Source of the DNA: Reticulitermes lucifugus
Taxonomy: Eukaryota > Arthropoda > Insecta > Blattodea > Rhinotermitidae
Assembly (NCBI GenBank): GCA_026260175.1
Contig: JAKCWW010000148.1
Span: 62,465-126,464, forward strand
Length of the DNA: 64,000 nucleotides
Reading direction: 5' to 3'
Position 1 is the first letter of the stretch; each line of letters begins with the position of its first letter. Both the position numbers and the translations under genes were made by a program. Below, one piece after another: positions 22,805-34,714 of the stretch. The notes under the pieces were generated by a model. It ran no database searches. It was not told the DNA's origin and saw nothing but the letters and a program-made list of their open reading frames with translations.

Positions 22805-23600
22805 ACACAAAATAATTGAACATTTGTGTCATGGGTATTAACGTCAAGCAGTCAGTGCCAAAAGCCACTTATGTAATCAGTGTAAAGTGACAAATTTGGA
22901 TAAAGCCCGAAGTATTAGTCATTTTATATTCATATTTTCATTTTTGTATAGTAATTAGAACACATAATAATTCTTTCCATCTCCATAATACCAAGACCAC
23001 GGCCCTCTGGGATAAGAAACCATGTATGTTCCTGAATGGAAACCAAATTTTCGGAGTAACCTGCTGTCTCCTTTTATTTTTTTCAGGATAGAAGACTGTC
23101 AGCAGGTTCCTCCGAAATACTGGTACCGACCTGCAACATTACGTACCGGAAGACAGTAATCTTACATTCTTCACCGCAAAAGCCTAATACCCTACTCCAT
23201 CAGTTGATTTAAGCACCGTTAGATTCATAGTACCTTCAACAGTTTTATAGCAGCAGCTTCTGCGTCTCGGGTGCTAACATTTAAAAGCCCAATGGTTATT
23301 ACATACGCCACCTGTCTGGATACTACAGTAACTGTACTTCTCTCATACAGTTTATTTATATATTTTCTTATGATTATCATAATAGATAATGATTATTTCC
23401 CCTAAACGAATTACCTGAAATTTATGTAATGGAAAAGCCGCGAGTTTTCTCTGCAGTTATGGACTGAAATTTTAAAAATTATTGTGACGAAGTTTTACGA
23501 AATATGACATGTATAAAATGAGGGTGAATATAAAATTACGAATAAACAAATCAGTCTCAGCACAGCTATCTTTATTAGACAATAGAGGCTATGTGTCTAA
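22805..23600. other. mostly unannotated; degenerate core near 23.1 kb
   Basis: GACTGTCAGCAGGTTCCTCCGAAATACTGG (in two halves, about 23095-23125) resembles a decayed GGAGG..CCTCCGAAAC core. I can call nothing else. Confidence 0.35.
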
Positions 23601-23601
23601 T

Positions 23602-23640
23602 TGAGCGACATGTTTCGACCTAAATTAGGTCATCTTCTTG
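23602..23640 (-). other. hammerhead-like core with canonical GTC
   Basis: On the minus strand: AAGAAGA, T, GACCTAA-T-TTAGGTC hairpin, GAAAC, ATGTC, GCTC. The hairpin is a perfect 7-bp pairing and GAAAC is intact, but CTGAAGA has become AAGAAGA and no long inverted repeat surrounds it. It is probably a solitary fragment of another element. Confidence 0.5.
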
Positions 23641-23644
23641 TTCT

Positions 23645-25030
23645 TAAACAACATTCAAAAACACATTATTGTCTTCGGTGTTATTAGCATATTATTTTAT
23701 GCTGATATATATAGTGTTATATGCGGATATTTTTGAGAATTAATTAACGCCATTAATTTTTCGTTGTGACATGATTCTAACCAGGAATGTAGGCATTATA
23801 CAGTATCATTTGTATGTTAACATTAATAGGCCACATATTTAAATGCTGGAAGCAAAGCATTCATATGTATTTACGTAACTTTCCACATTTGAACTTTCCT
23901 CTCAAATGCAACAATTATATATAATAATGTTTCAAGCCCAACGCATATTTGATTCTTCTATTACAGCATCTGTGTTTATGTAGACATCATAGAGTAACGA
24001 TACGGTAAACATTTTCAGATCTCTGTTGTTTGTAGCTTTAATTATGTTACCAAATTCTCACAATTATGGCGTTAAATGTTAATCATGTCACTTGATGTAC
24101 AGAATTATGTTAAAGAGAACTAATGTATCAAAACCTAGGATCTATTCCGCATTACAAATTACAGTAAAAGTACAAAGCAACTCAAAAAACAAATTCTAAA
24201 ATATGTCATTCACAGGATTTTAATTTTTATTGATTGCTGAAGCAAGTTATATAATAAGCCACGGCGTAAAATGTGCTAATAGTGTGCATGTATTTCGGAC
24301 ATTTTTAATTTCTATCCAACCTCCTCTTACTTTCTCCCTCTCAAGTCCAAATTTTCACACCAGCACCTTGATATCAGGCACCCTTAAAATTTATACTCAT
24401 TTGGGAAATTGATACAATTTTATCCAGGCACATAATATAAAGTTTTGGTTTAGGTATTTTAAAACTTGTATCATTAGACATACAAATAAAGAACAAAAGT
24501 TTCTGAAAACAAAAAGGTAATCATTTCTATAGGATTTTGACAGCAGAACAGAATAACATATTTGGTGGTATTCACTGTTTGGAATTTGTCCACCTTGAGT
24601 TTAAAAAGTAAAATTACAACCCTGAGTTTTGAGGATAGGATCGGTCCCTGTCTGCAGGTGAAAGAAACAGTGAAAGAGCTACTGAATTTTGTTCGATGGG
24701 CACAGCTATTACAAACGTCTTAGGGGCTTTTTTATTTTTAATTTAAACACAGATTAGGTAAAATGTCGAAACAAAGAATAATTTTAGAAAATATAGTAAT
24801 AAATCCCACTTGCTATTTTACCCTTAGCTTCACTGCAATATAGGATGCAGACCAGATTCGTGTGACTAAGGTTATGTTTCAGTAGCTAAAAATGGTGAAT
24901 GTGTTAAGGAAACTTTGGTTTTAATAAGACGCGGACATCTTCTTGACTGGCTGAGTGACTATTAGTTCTCCAGATATGAGTAAATAAAATCATTTATTTA
25001 AACCTCTAAAGATGAAAATTAAACTAATTT
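23645..25030. other. unannotated AT-rich stretch
   Basis: I see nothing that I can support as gene, RNA or recognised repeat. Confidence 0.4.
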
Positions 25031-25034
25031 ATAT

Positions 25035-25225
25035 TCAAAGATTCAGTTCGTACCGCGCAATAAACACATTTCCTCTCTGTTATAAAGAACAATCAACTAA
25101 TTCTATGTGGATTAATAATGCTGCTTGTTCTGAGATCCGTAAGAGTCCCAGAAATATATTCTGCTAAAAGGCTGTAGAATTTCTGAATGTTAAACCTGGT
25201 GGCACCCAAAGAAGCCATTAGGAAT
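25035..25225 (+). repeat. dispersed repeat family B
   Basis: It begins CAAAGATTCAGTTCGTACCG and contains GTAGAATTTCTGAATGTTAA and ACCTGGTGGCACCC, close to the copies at 38.3 and 42.2 kb. No open frame. Confidence 0.75.
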
Positions 25226-25794
25226 TAAAAGAATCATTTCCTTCATTCATTTCGTATTCTCTTAAACAAACTTTCTCCCATAAATGGGAAAACCGAGAAA
25301 AATTACGTAGCGGTAACAAAATCTACTTGTACTGGAAAAATCGCCAATCGGATCTTTACTGGAACGTTTGATGTTATGACAGATATATCACGAATCTCTC
25401 CCGTCCGTCCATCGAACTGTGGACATAGGACTTCAATAGGCTATAACCGCTCCTTCAAGGTTCTTCCCTATTCTTCGTCATTCTCCATTAATCCTTACTT
25501 GACCGTACGTACTGACAGTGGAAGAAATGCACAGTGCAAACAGTTTTAATGATCGTTAATTTCCGGAACACTCACTGGTTTCTGTGTCACTTTAAAGTAC
25601 CTGAAACAATTCGCAACAGGCGTAAAGCAGCTACCTGGTGCACAAGATTTTTCTTACTTAGCCTCGCTCCATCTGCGGGTAAATGTTCATAACCTCGGCG
25701 CCAAAACTGCTACTAGCTGAAAGGGTTTACAAGCCTTTCGATGTTAAGAATTAATGTTCTCTGAGATGTGATTCTGTGTTGTTGGCTGCATTGT

Positions 25795-25935
25795 TCATCT
25801 TTATCTTCAATGGTGAAAGGTCCTTGGGCTCTTTACCCTTAAAGATGAAGGAGTCACCATCCTCCGAAGCGTCGAATACAACACAACTAATGACCAAGCA
25901 TCATATTCCGCAAGACCTGAATCCTCAAAAACATC
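25795..25935 (+). other. half foldback repeat with decayed core
   Basis: TTAAAGATGAAGGAG, a short loop, CCTCCGAAGCGTCG follows the module order, with GAAGC in place of GAAAC, and continues into CATATTCCGCAAGACCTGAA, similar to the end of family F arms. No opposite arm is seen. Confidence 0.4.
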
Positions 25936-25939
25936 CCTG

Positions 25940-28900
25940 TCAAAACATTAAATTTCTTATTTTTTCCATCTTTTTCCGAGCCTTTGATAAATTCTTAACC
26001 TATTTCAGAAAGTCATGATGTAACTTTGCAAATTTCTCAATAATTCCTTTAACATTTAAGCATTAACACTTAATATTAAGACAGTAAATGAGATTCAATG
26101 TGTACACTTAAAAATTATAAATTTTAAAAGAGGTTAGATTTCTTTACATTGATAATACATTCTTTAAACCCCCATTTTCTTTAAGCAAAATTTCAAATTT
26201 TAAAACAAATATTTATAAACAAAAAATACTATATAGTTTGAGATGGATGTGGGAGGTTTTTGAACAACTGCATAGGTATGTGGTTCAAGATAAAATTATC
26301 TACTTCAAAACACACAGCCAAGAATTTCAAGCGTGTTGCTTATGACATTTATGGATGTAAGTACAAGCAATGGTTATGTTAAAACGGCACATAATTAAGT
26401 ACAATTAATTTTGATAGCATACTTGTCAAAACACAGCAAGGTCTTATTAGCAAAATTAAAAAACAATACTAGTGGTGTAAAGCGAATGACCTAACTTAAG
26501 TAACAAATTCAATAGCAATACCCGAAGTCTCAACACGTATCATACACAGAAACTGACCATATCAGTGAGTTCATTCGTTCCAGTTGACACCTTCAAAATT
26601 CACATCCTTAATTACATTTAACATTAACCTGCCTTTCCTGGCTTACCATATTCCTATCCATCAATATATTCCCCACCTAGAATTCTCTATTTTCTATTTA
26701 ATCATAAAGTAATAATAGAAAAGGCCTAAACGTTCAGATGAAGTTTTCATGTCACCTAAATCACCTAAATCTAAATTAGGATAATAAGGTCATGAAGCTC
26801 GTGACATAAACCTGTCTGAAACCAATCCTTAATTCAGATTAATGACAAGTTTAATGAGAGCTGTGTGGACTAATTTAACAGTTCATGACTTTAAAAGGAT
26901 TTTTAATATGTAACTGTTTATGTCTCAAACAGTCTCTATGTTTACTCAACAAACTTATCTCTCCTTCTTTCTTTATTTTTCATCGCTCTGTTCCACTTTC
27001 CATCTTTTAATTTCCTTCAAGTTTCGTTCATCCAGAATTCATACAATTGCATTCACCGTATCACAAGACTGTTGAACATTAAGAAGCAAATCAAATGACA
27101 CTCAAATTCTTCACTTAGGCTCAAAATTGCAGCAAGTGACAGCAAATACATTTTTTTTTTAAATACAGACATTACGAAAATCTTGTATAAACCGAATTAA
27201 AAATCTGAGGCAATTTCAGTAACAAATACACTACCAACCAGTTTTCTTCCAAAATATAGCTACGGCCTGCAATATTATCATATGGATTACACTCTGAAGT
27301 ACCAAATTAAGAAAGTTTGGGGAGTATAAAATTAATAATTAGTGGAGAAAATGATAGACGTTTAAGAAACAATATCATGGTCGAAAACGAAAATCACTGT
27401 GTTATATTGAGAGGTCAGTATTAAGCAATTACTGGTGTAGTAAAATAAAATTTGTACGGTTGTAATGTATTCCACACTTTTCTACACTAATTTACAATAT
27501 ACAAGATTAAGTTTGTAGAGTTTATTTTACCTTAAAGAGTACTTCAAACCCGTTATCCACTTTCGAATTATATGTAAATTTAACTAAGTTGAATTTGAAA
27601 TTCAAGACATTACATCCTGGCAAAAAAAAATAAAACATTTAAAGCACACCTACATTTAAGCCCATTATAAAAATCCTTTTGATATTGCAGATATTCCTTA
27701 CGTCTGGAACAAAATATTTTATTTGGCTTTGTTAAGGCTCAAACGTCTTTGAAAAGCGAAGCGTTTTTCTGAGCTAAATTTCCTGCAAGTGTAGCAATAA
27801 GTCTTGAAACTATTAACCCGATAAGTTTCTGATATGCCTAATTATTTCTAAGGCAAGAGATAAATATTTTACTCATTCTATACACACCTCGGGTTTTAGA
27901 CCGATGTTTGTTCACCAAAAATACTTTTTAAACATTAGTTTAAGTCCAGTTAATGATAATTCTAACGGTTATTGTTTAACGTTTAGCCACCGGCCGTCCT
28001 ATATACAGGAAGGAAGTACGGCTACTACCCACTCAACTCTTTTCATATATTTTTTTTTACAAATATACTTACTGAATTTTTTGAGACATGCTGCACAATC
28101 TCCGTTTTCTCCCACAAATTCCGTGTATTTTATAATGTTACTTTTTTTTCATAAAATGTTCATGTTTTACATAAGCAATGAGATAAAATTTAAATGTCCA
28201 GCACGTGGGTCAAAGGGTTAAATCTGTCGCGGCTCCACGCGTTATTTTCGGTGCCTCCGCAAACTGGCATCTACTACTTCGCTGCCTGTCCGACAGAATG
28301 AAACGCTTCCGGAAACACCGAAGGAATTTTCATGAAAACTGACGTAGAAAGTCTTACTAAAATCAGTCAAAAGTCCCAATTTTGGTTAAAGACAGACAAG
28401 AAATGAAGAAAACTTTTCAAGAAGTCCTAAATGGGTTTCTGTCCACATCTCCAAACTACATGACACATAAGTCGTAAGATATTTATCGTCGCGAGAAATG
28501 TATAGAATATAAATTTTACGTAAGAATAAAACATGTTCATGTCCAATAAGCTTTCTCCTTACATCTTCTGTGTTGGAGGTTACTAGAACAAAAGCGAGGG
28601 AACAAGCGAACTTATTATGCTATGCGGTTATTTGCTCTTCTAGTAGCGGTCTGCATGTTGTAAGAACTGATACTTTTAGTGTTCAGATTCCAAAATGCAT
28701 CTAAGGTAATGTATCTGTCAGTGCTTTTGCTTCACACAATCAGTTATATGTTGCTGTAAAGAAAATCATTACGTATTTCACGAATTGACAGTCCGAAGGC
28801 CATACTATAATTTTTAAGCTACGGATATATTTCCTAACTACATCTTAGTTCGTATGATTAAGGCGGGCAGGAAAATCGTCGGGAATGAAATTTATACAAC

Positions 28901-31075
28901 CTACAACTTAGCTAAACATCCTTCTTCAAAACATATTTAACCATTCACTAGACATTTGTCTGTGAAATAAATCACTTCATTGCTTCAGTCTTAATATCTG
29001 ATACCACTGAAGGCTTCCGTAAGTTATTCATTCAGTTCTAGCTAAGTCAGTCTGTATTCTGCAAGTAACAATTAAGTTTTTCCTGCGGTCAATTCAGCAT
29101 CGCCTCATAAATACTTACAGAGAACCTGAGGTATGTTTCTATGTATTCCTAGCCTCGGAAATAGTTGGAGTAACAGATCTGCTTCACTTCGTGGAGGCTT
29201 TATTTAGAAAAAAAGAGCCGCCAGTGCCATTTGGATAGAACACGAGTGGGCCCCAGCCTCTTATGAAGAAGAGCAAAATGCCTGCCTCTGTCGGTAATCT
29301 AACCCAGTTTTTCAGACGCCCAGATTTTAGCAACTGAGATAAGGCCGATTGTTCTGTGTATGTTTCCGGTTCTATTTAAAGGCGTTGTATCACCTTTGGA
29401 GGCCAATTACAACCTGATATATCTAAAAATGTTCATCAGAAGTAATTTCTAATTTGCTGTTCCTCGATTCCCTGGACCGTGAAGATACAAGGGAAAATTT
29501 ACACCCAAACGTCTGTAACTGTTTACCACTCAACATGGCCTCATATCCTAGTAGACCTAAATCTTCATCAACACCACTCTGTGAGCCTCAGAGCTCACAT
29601 ATTGTAGAGCGGTTTAAGATAACTTTAATTTTCTTCACACGTATTATATTTCATGCGCGCCATTTCCTTACCTTCTCTCAAGAGACAGATCTGACGACAG
29701 ATCTTCTCTCGTGCTTAATCACAAATGAACAGTAGAGTTTCAGAATTCTTAAAGTAAATAGTGAAGGGAGGTGCCAGCACCTACCCTTGGTGAAGGAATT
29801 CTAGTTGCAGCACATACAATTTGATGCATTATTTGTATATAATCCTAGACGCTATCCTGAAGAAAATATAACGAAAATGTTTCCGAAAGAAAACAGGCAG
29901 CCATTAATTTTAATCGTAAATAAAACTTAACTTTAATCTGTAAACTCTTTACCATAATTTTCTTTTTGACGCGTCTGAAAAACAAGATGACGTCAAAATG
30001 CGCGGCGTGTATTTATGTATGTATAAATATGAAACCTTGAAAATAAAAGTGGTGTGTCATGTTTTCTTTATTTGGAGAAATTACACAATTTTGCCTGTTA
30101 GCGCCATTGGATTATTTTAAACTGCCTTGAAATACACTGTGCTCTAAGGAGTAAATTAGTAACTATGGCTTACAACAAATTGCTTCTCCAAAGATATCTG
30201 TGTTGTGATACCGTATAAACACTTCTCATTCTTCTTGAAAGGCTGACCTACACCACTTACCTTTTCAACGGCTCATATACTGTACGATTGTATTAAGCTG
30301 TATTTTAGACCGATAAGTAATGTGGGATTTGAACACTTTTACACCTTCCATAGCCAATCATTTGGCTGAGATCTCATGACTGATGGAAAGGCGGATGTAC
30401 CTAAACACATACGCTAAAGACATCTTGGTTACAAATTGTTCTAGGCATACAACAAAGGACACTATCTGATTTTTATAACGCTCTACTGAAATTAATTGGA
30501 GACGATATATTAGAAAAGTGAAATTTAGCTTCACTTAGGCACATATTACAAAACCATCATCATACATTTTGGGTTTAATGTAATACTACTATTAAAGTTT
30601 TTAATAGTGATTGTGCATCTAGTTGGTCTCGGTTTTTGACATCATACATAAAGTTTTATAGTAATGATAAAGCATAATTTATTAATTCGGTAATAATCAG
30701 GATAAAACTTCACTCCTTCAACCTATAAATTTGTGTAACTTATGCATTGCGTTTTTCATATATCAACTTCATTTTTAAGAATTTTTTAACATTCCTTTAC
30801 ACAAGCTCGTGCTGTAACTTCTGTTCCAAATAATTATATCTATAATTATGTGAAAATTAAAGGACAATTACCAAAACTTATTCAAGCATCAGTAAATATG
30901 TCAGTAGTGTATCTGACATACTAAGGGAGAGAAAAAAGTTAAAAGAAAAATGGTTTAGAATTAGCCTATATTAATTAATTGTACGTAAATAGTGGGCGAC
31001 TTTTTCATTGTGATATATTTGGCCATATAATCCTGCGCCTGTATTCGTTTCTATACACATCCAGGCCATACGGAA
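25940..31075. other. unannotated stretch, about 5 kb
   Basis: Long AT-rich DNA with no open frame over 105 codons. 28210-28330 is locally GC-richer (CGCGGCTCCACGCG) but shows no codon pattern or RNA fold that I can name. 29500-29580 vaguely resembles a foldback arm. I cannot support any gene, intact or broken. Confidence 0.4.
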
Positions 31076-31154
31076 GGTTGCAACACTTAATCTTTTCAAT
31101 TCAGCAAAAAACTGTTTGCCGTCTTCCGGTGTGTGACAACGTGTATTCTTGTAA

Positions 31155-31200
31155 GTGGATACCAAAGTTTCGGAAGAATAAACTGTTGCCATTTTCAGGT
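31155..31200 (-). other. hammerhead-like core, decayed
   Basis: On the minus strand: GTACCTGAAAATGGCAACAG, spacer, TTCTTCCGAAACTTTGGTATCC. CTGAAGA has become CTGAAAA, the hairpin is weak and GTC is absent. Confidence 0.4.
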
Positions 31201-31299
31201 ACGAGGTCCCTTCTTTCCACGTCTCCAATAAAGTACTCTAAATTGTATGGAATAATATGTTCAATGTCTGTTCTATTATAACACGGTTTATTATGGTAA

Positions 31300-31340
31300 A
31301 TAATGTTTCGAGGAGACATGTCGCTTCTATCTTCAGAAAT
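31300..31340 (-). other. hammerhead-like core, decayed
   Basis: On the minus strand: CTGAAGATAGAAGCGACATG, spacer, CTCCTCGAAACATTA. CTGAAGA plus an extra T and GAAAC are present, but the intervening hairpin pairs poorly. It lies about 150 bp from a second core on the same strand. Confidence 0.4.
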
Positions 31341-31689
31341 CTGAAGCACTGTAATATTAAAGTACGCAGCCTTAATGGCCTAAAATTTCGTATATGAAAC
31401 GTAATTTTGCAACTGGTTCAAATGTCTAGGCTTGTTCGCAATCATACGCTGTAAATCAGATTCGATTCATTGGCATCAAATGAACACACATACTTACTGC
31501 TTTCACTGTCACGTCGCACGCATTTCTGGTGCGTTCAAGAGACACCTGACTGCAGCAATCCAATTCAAAGCTCATAAAACAGAAATTCGGAAACAATATT
31601 TGTTACATTCAACATTCAGTGATCCTGTTATAAAGCATTTTCACATTCGAATTTTGAACATGTATTCTATAGGGTATATGAATTCTGTT

Positions 31690-31850
31690 GTCATTCAGGT
31701 AGGTTTTGTAAACTCCATAGTCCCCGGTTCGAATTCAGGGCTGCTCATGGAGATCCAGTGACCTGTGTGTTTGCTGCCGGTAATGACTTGTTACCGAAAA
31801 TGGGAGAATGGGAAAGAGGGGAGAGGGGTGGAGAGTTTGAAACTCGAGGG
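31690..31850 (+). mobile_element. tRNA-derived SINE-like fragment
   Basis: GTCCCCGGTTCGAATTCAGG (31721-31740) matches an RNA polymerase III box B (GGTTCGANNCC with one change). It is followed by GCTGCTCATGGAGATCC and a G-rich body (GGGAGAATGGGAAAGAGGGG), the layout of several insect SINEs. Box A is not convincing and the 3' end is unclear. Confidence 0.45.
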
Positions 31851-31854
31851 TAAT

Positions 31855-33860
31855 GTTCAATACAACAGTAAATAAAGGAAAAACATTTAATTGAAAAACA
31901 GAGCACTCTACGTAACTGATATTCGACCCCCAGCTTGTTTTTACGTACTCTAAACCCAATGTTAAAATCGCATTAAATGGCCTAGCGTTGCTATGTTGTA
32001 TTGTTGAGGGTCGAACCCTCGACCCCGAAGCGTAGGTTTTCAAACCTAAATTACCTTAAGCAGTATTCGATCCGTTGTTAATTGGCTGCGTTCGTATTAC
32101 CAGACTTTCTGATAAGTAATTCACAGTAGTTCGCGCTGTATGGCTGACCGTTAGGTGAACACATTCGTACCTGTCTTTGTCAATAGAGTTGAGCGCATGC
32201 GTCGAGTGCGTACTGCATTTTATAGGAAGGTGGGGTTTATAACAAAATCCTTCGTTTTAATGCAGGTTCTGTACTTTTCCATACATATTCGTATTCATTA
32301 CTTTCAGAGCCAACAGCTCCCTTCCCATGATGCAAATGCCAAGCCGAATGCATTCTTTCTACTGCACACAAATACATATTTCATCAGAATCGCTCCAATG
32401 CCACCAACCACACTAATATTTTAGTTCATTCTATATAGTCGACATTTTATAGATTTAGATGTAATTATATTCTCACAAATATAAAATAGACACAAATTTT
32501 TATAAAAGTAGAGCGTATACTGACATTTCGAAATGGAAAAGTAGGATTATCATTGCAACTTTTGTCGTTTTTAAAAAGGAGAGGGCATTAAGGCCCTTAT
32601 ATAAATGTTTCAATAATCAAAATTACTACATGAACGTATAACATTTGTCAAGCATAAAGATATGCACAACACTACACGAAAAAGGGTCTGTTAACACTTT
32701 AAAGCAAAAAAGGTTATTTTATGTACCAACTGCTTTAAGATTTAAAACTCATTATTTCGCCACAAAGAATATTTATGTGCGACGTGTGACTCTTACAATA
32801 TACGGCGATTATTTCCCAAAAAAGCATTAACTGAGGTTAAAGCATTAAAGCGTTAATCAGTGAGGGTGTGATTTCTGTGCTGTATGAAGTGAAATTTTTC
32901 ATATTATGTTTCTTTTAAATTTTGGAATATTAAAAATAAAGCTGTTAAAGTTTAAACAATAAACTAAGAGGAACAGTATGCAGAGATTTGTGAAGTTCAT
33001 TATAACAAGTAAAAATGTAAAAATGTGTAGGCCTAGACTGTAACGCATTGTTTTATAGCCCCTTCGGGGCGCTCGGCTGCCTGTAAGGTGTCGACTGAAA
33101 TCGTGCCACACGTCCCAGTATCTATACACATAAATAAACCAGAAAGGCTTAAGTTATTTTTACAAAATTACGCAAGAGGAAGTTTAATAAGTCTTCGTCG
33201 ATCAATTACAACTTTTGTTAAAGCAGACAACATTTAACTGGCGCCGTTACTGAATAATGCCTGTGTGCGTAAGTCGATAAATATTTGTTGGAACGAAAAA
33301 TGTTTCAAATAAATTTGTAGAAATGCAACTTTTCAGCAAATCGTATGAATTTCGAAATATGTGTAGCTAAAAAAGGGACCAAACGCGCTACAACTCTCAA
33401 CATTATCCGTACAGTGTCTAAATTGTTACGGAATAATTCAAATTGACTACAGATAAAATTTTCCCATAATATCTCCTCATATTTTCTTTTTAAAATATAA
33501 CATAAACTCATTGGCAAAATCTGTTAACAAACTTTCTTAGTCTAATACCACCAAACGTAATTCTGCCCACCAAATACCCTACATAAAAACAAACTTTCTT
33601 TCTGTTATGTGTAACAAGATTCTACACAGTCAATCCCCTGTCATATTCCACCAATCGGTAACACATTTAAGAATATGAAAAACCACAAGAAACGAAATCA
33701 ACAGCACATATGAAACAATTTTCTTCAAAAGCAAACTTTTTTTAAAATTCTAAGTGTGTTATTTAAGGACTTCGTCAATTTCTGAGATTATAGAACGTCA
33801 GAAATCCATCGAATTCTCTGAAATTGCAATTCAGAAAAATGTTGTGATAAGTATCAATTA
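31855..33860. other. unannotated stretch
   Basis: There are only weak signals: a box B-like motif on the minus strand at about 32010 without box A, and a small GCCCCTTCGGGGC hairpin at 33058-33070. No gene is supported. Confidence 0.4.
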
Positions 33861-33865
33861 TTAAC

Positions 33866-34090
33866 TAGACAGACAATCTACGTACAACGTAATATTGTGA
33901 CGCGTTCGAGTAACCATTATTGTACTAGAACCGCAACAATGAATTCTCTGTGTGCTGTTGAGTTACATGTCACTGTCAACTATATAAAAATATTCAGTGT
34001 TATACAACAATGCTTTTATGGCGAATTTATGTCGCCGAAAAAATACAACTTACGTAGGTTTTCATGCAAAGTACCCGATGGTGCACTGAA
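33866..34090 (+). repeat. dispersed repeat family A, 5' part
   Basis: The order AGACAGNCAATNTACGTA, GCG(Y)TTCG.GTAACCATT, ATGTCACTGTCAACTATATA and TTCATGCAAAGTACCCGA matches the copies at 41.1 and 47.4 kb. No coding frame. Confidence 0.6.
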
Positions 34091-34234
34091 ACAAAAGAAT
34101 GTTCGTTTGCTCATGGCCTTCTTTAGACAGAAAAATCCGCTCAACAAATCACAATGACAGATATGTTCTTGCTCAGTTCCTCAGTTTTTCTAAGTGTTGC
34201 TGTACAACATTTTACTAGGTCCGACGGAATTAAT

Positions 34235-34711
34235 CAATTATGAATCAATAAGCATTAAATATTATGATTGTGTATCTCTATCCTTGCCTTAGTTATCCGG
34301 CATGCAAATCGCATCGTTCCGTATTATATTGTCATCTGTGGCCGGTGTGGCTGTATCATATTTTTCCACATTAACTCATAAAAGGTATGACTTTCTGAAA
34401 AAAGTTACTGAACATTGAATGTGTTATGATTTTGTCTAAAACTTTTGTCTGAAACATTTCTCATTCTAAGAAGAATTAAACGAGATATTATCATAAATTT
34501 ATATAGCTCTTCATGTAAAGTACCCGTTATTATTGTCAGATTTTAATAAAACATGAATTTTCTCGACAGAGTTTCAAAAAAATCCCAAATATGAAATATA
34601 ATGGCAATCTTTTCAGTGAGAGCTGAGTTGTTCTATGCGGACAGACAGACAGACAGATATGATAAAGATAATACAGCTTTTCGCAATTTTGCAAAGGTGC
34701 CTAAAAATAGA
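34235..34711 (+). repeat. dispersed repeat family A
   Basis: Landmarks in order: CGGCATGCAAATCGCAT, ATTGTCATCTGTGGCC, TCATTCTAAGAAGAATTAAA, CTTCATGTAAAGTACCCGTT, AATTTTCTCGACAGAGTTTC, a (CAGA)n tract at 34640-34657, and a 3' end CTTTTCGCAATTTTGCAAAG. The same order occurs at 47.4 and 62.2 kb. It is non-coding and unclassified; the 3' end can fold as GCAATTTTGC. Confidence 0.75.
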
Positions 34712-34714
34712 AAG

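Noticed and set aside
30979-31349. Three overlapping frames of 82-100 codons on both strands
   Set aside because: They overlap on opposite strands across decayed foldback cores and show no domain or codon pattern.
31432-31761. 109-codon plus-strand frame
   Set aside because: No recognisable family; its end runs into a SINE-like box B region.
32000-32035. Box B-like GGGTTCGACCC on the minus strand
   Set aside because: No box A at the right distance and no cloverleaf; probably a repeat remnant or chance.
33058-33070. GCCCCTTCGGGGC stem-loop as a terminator or structured RNA
   Set aside because: An isolated 5-bp hairpin with no U-tract or conserved context in eukaryotic DNA.
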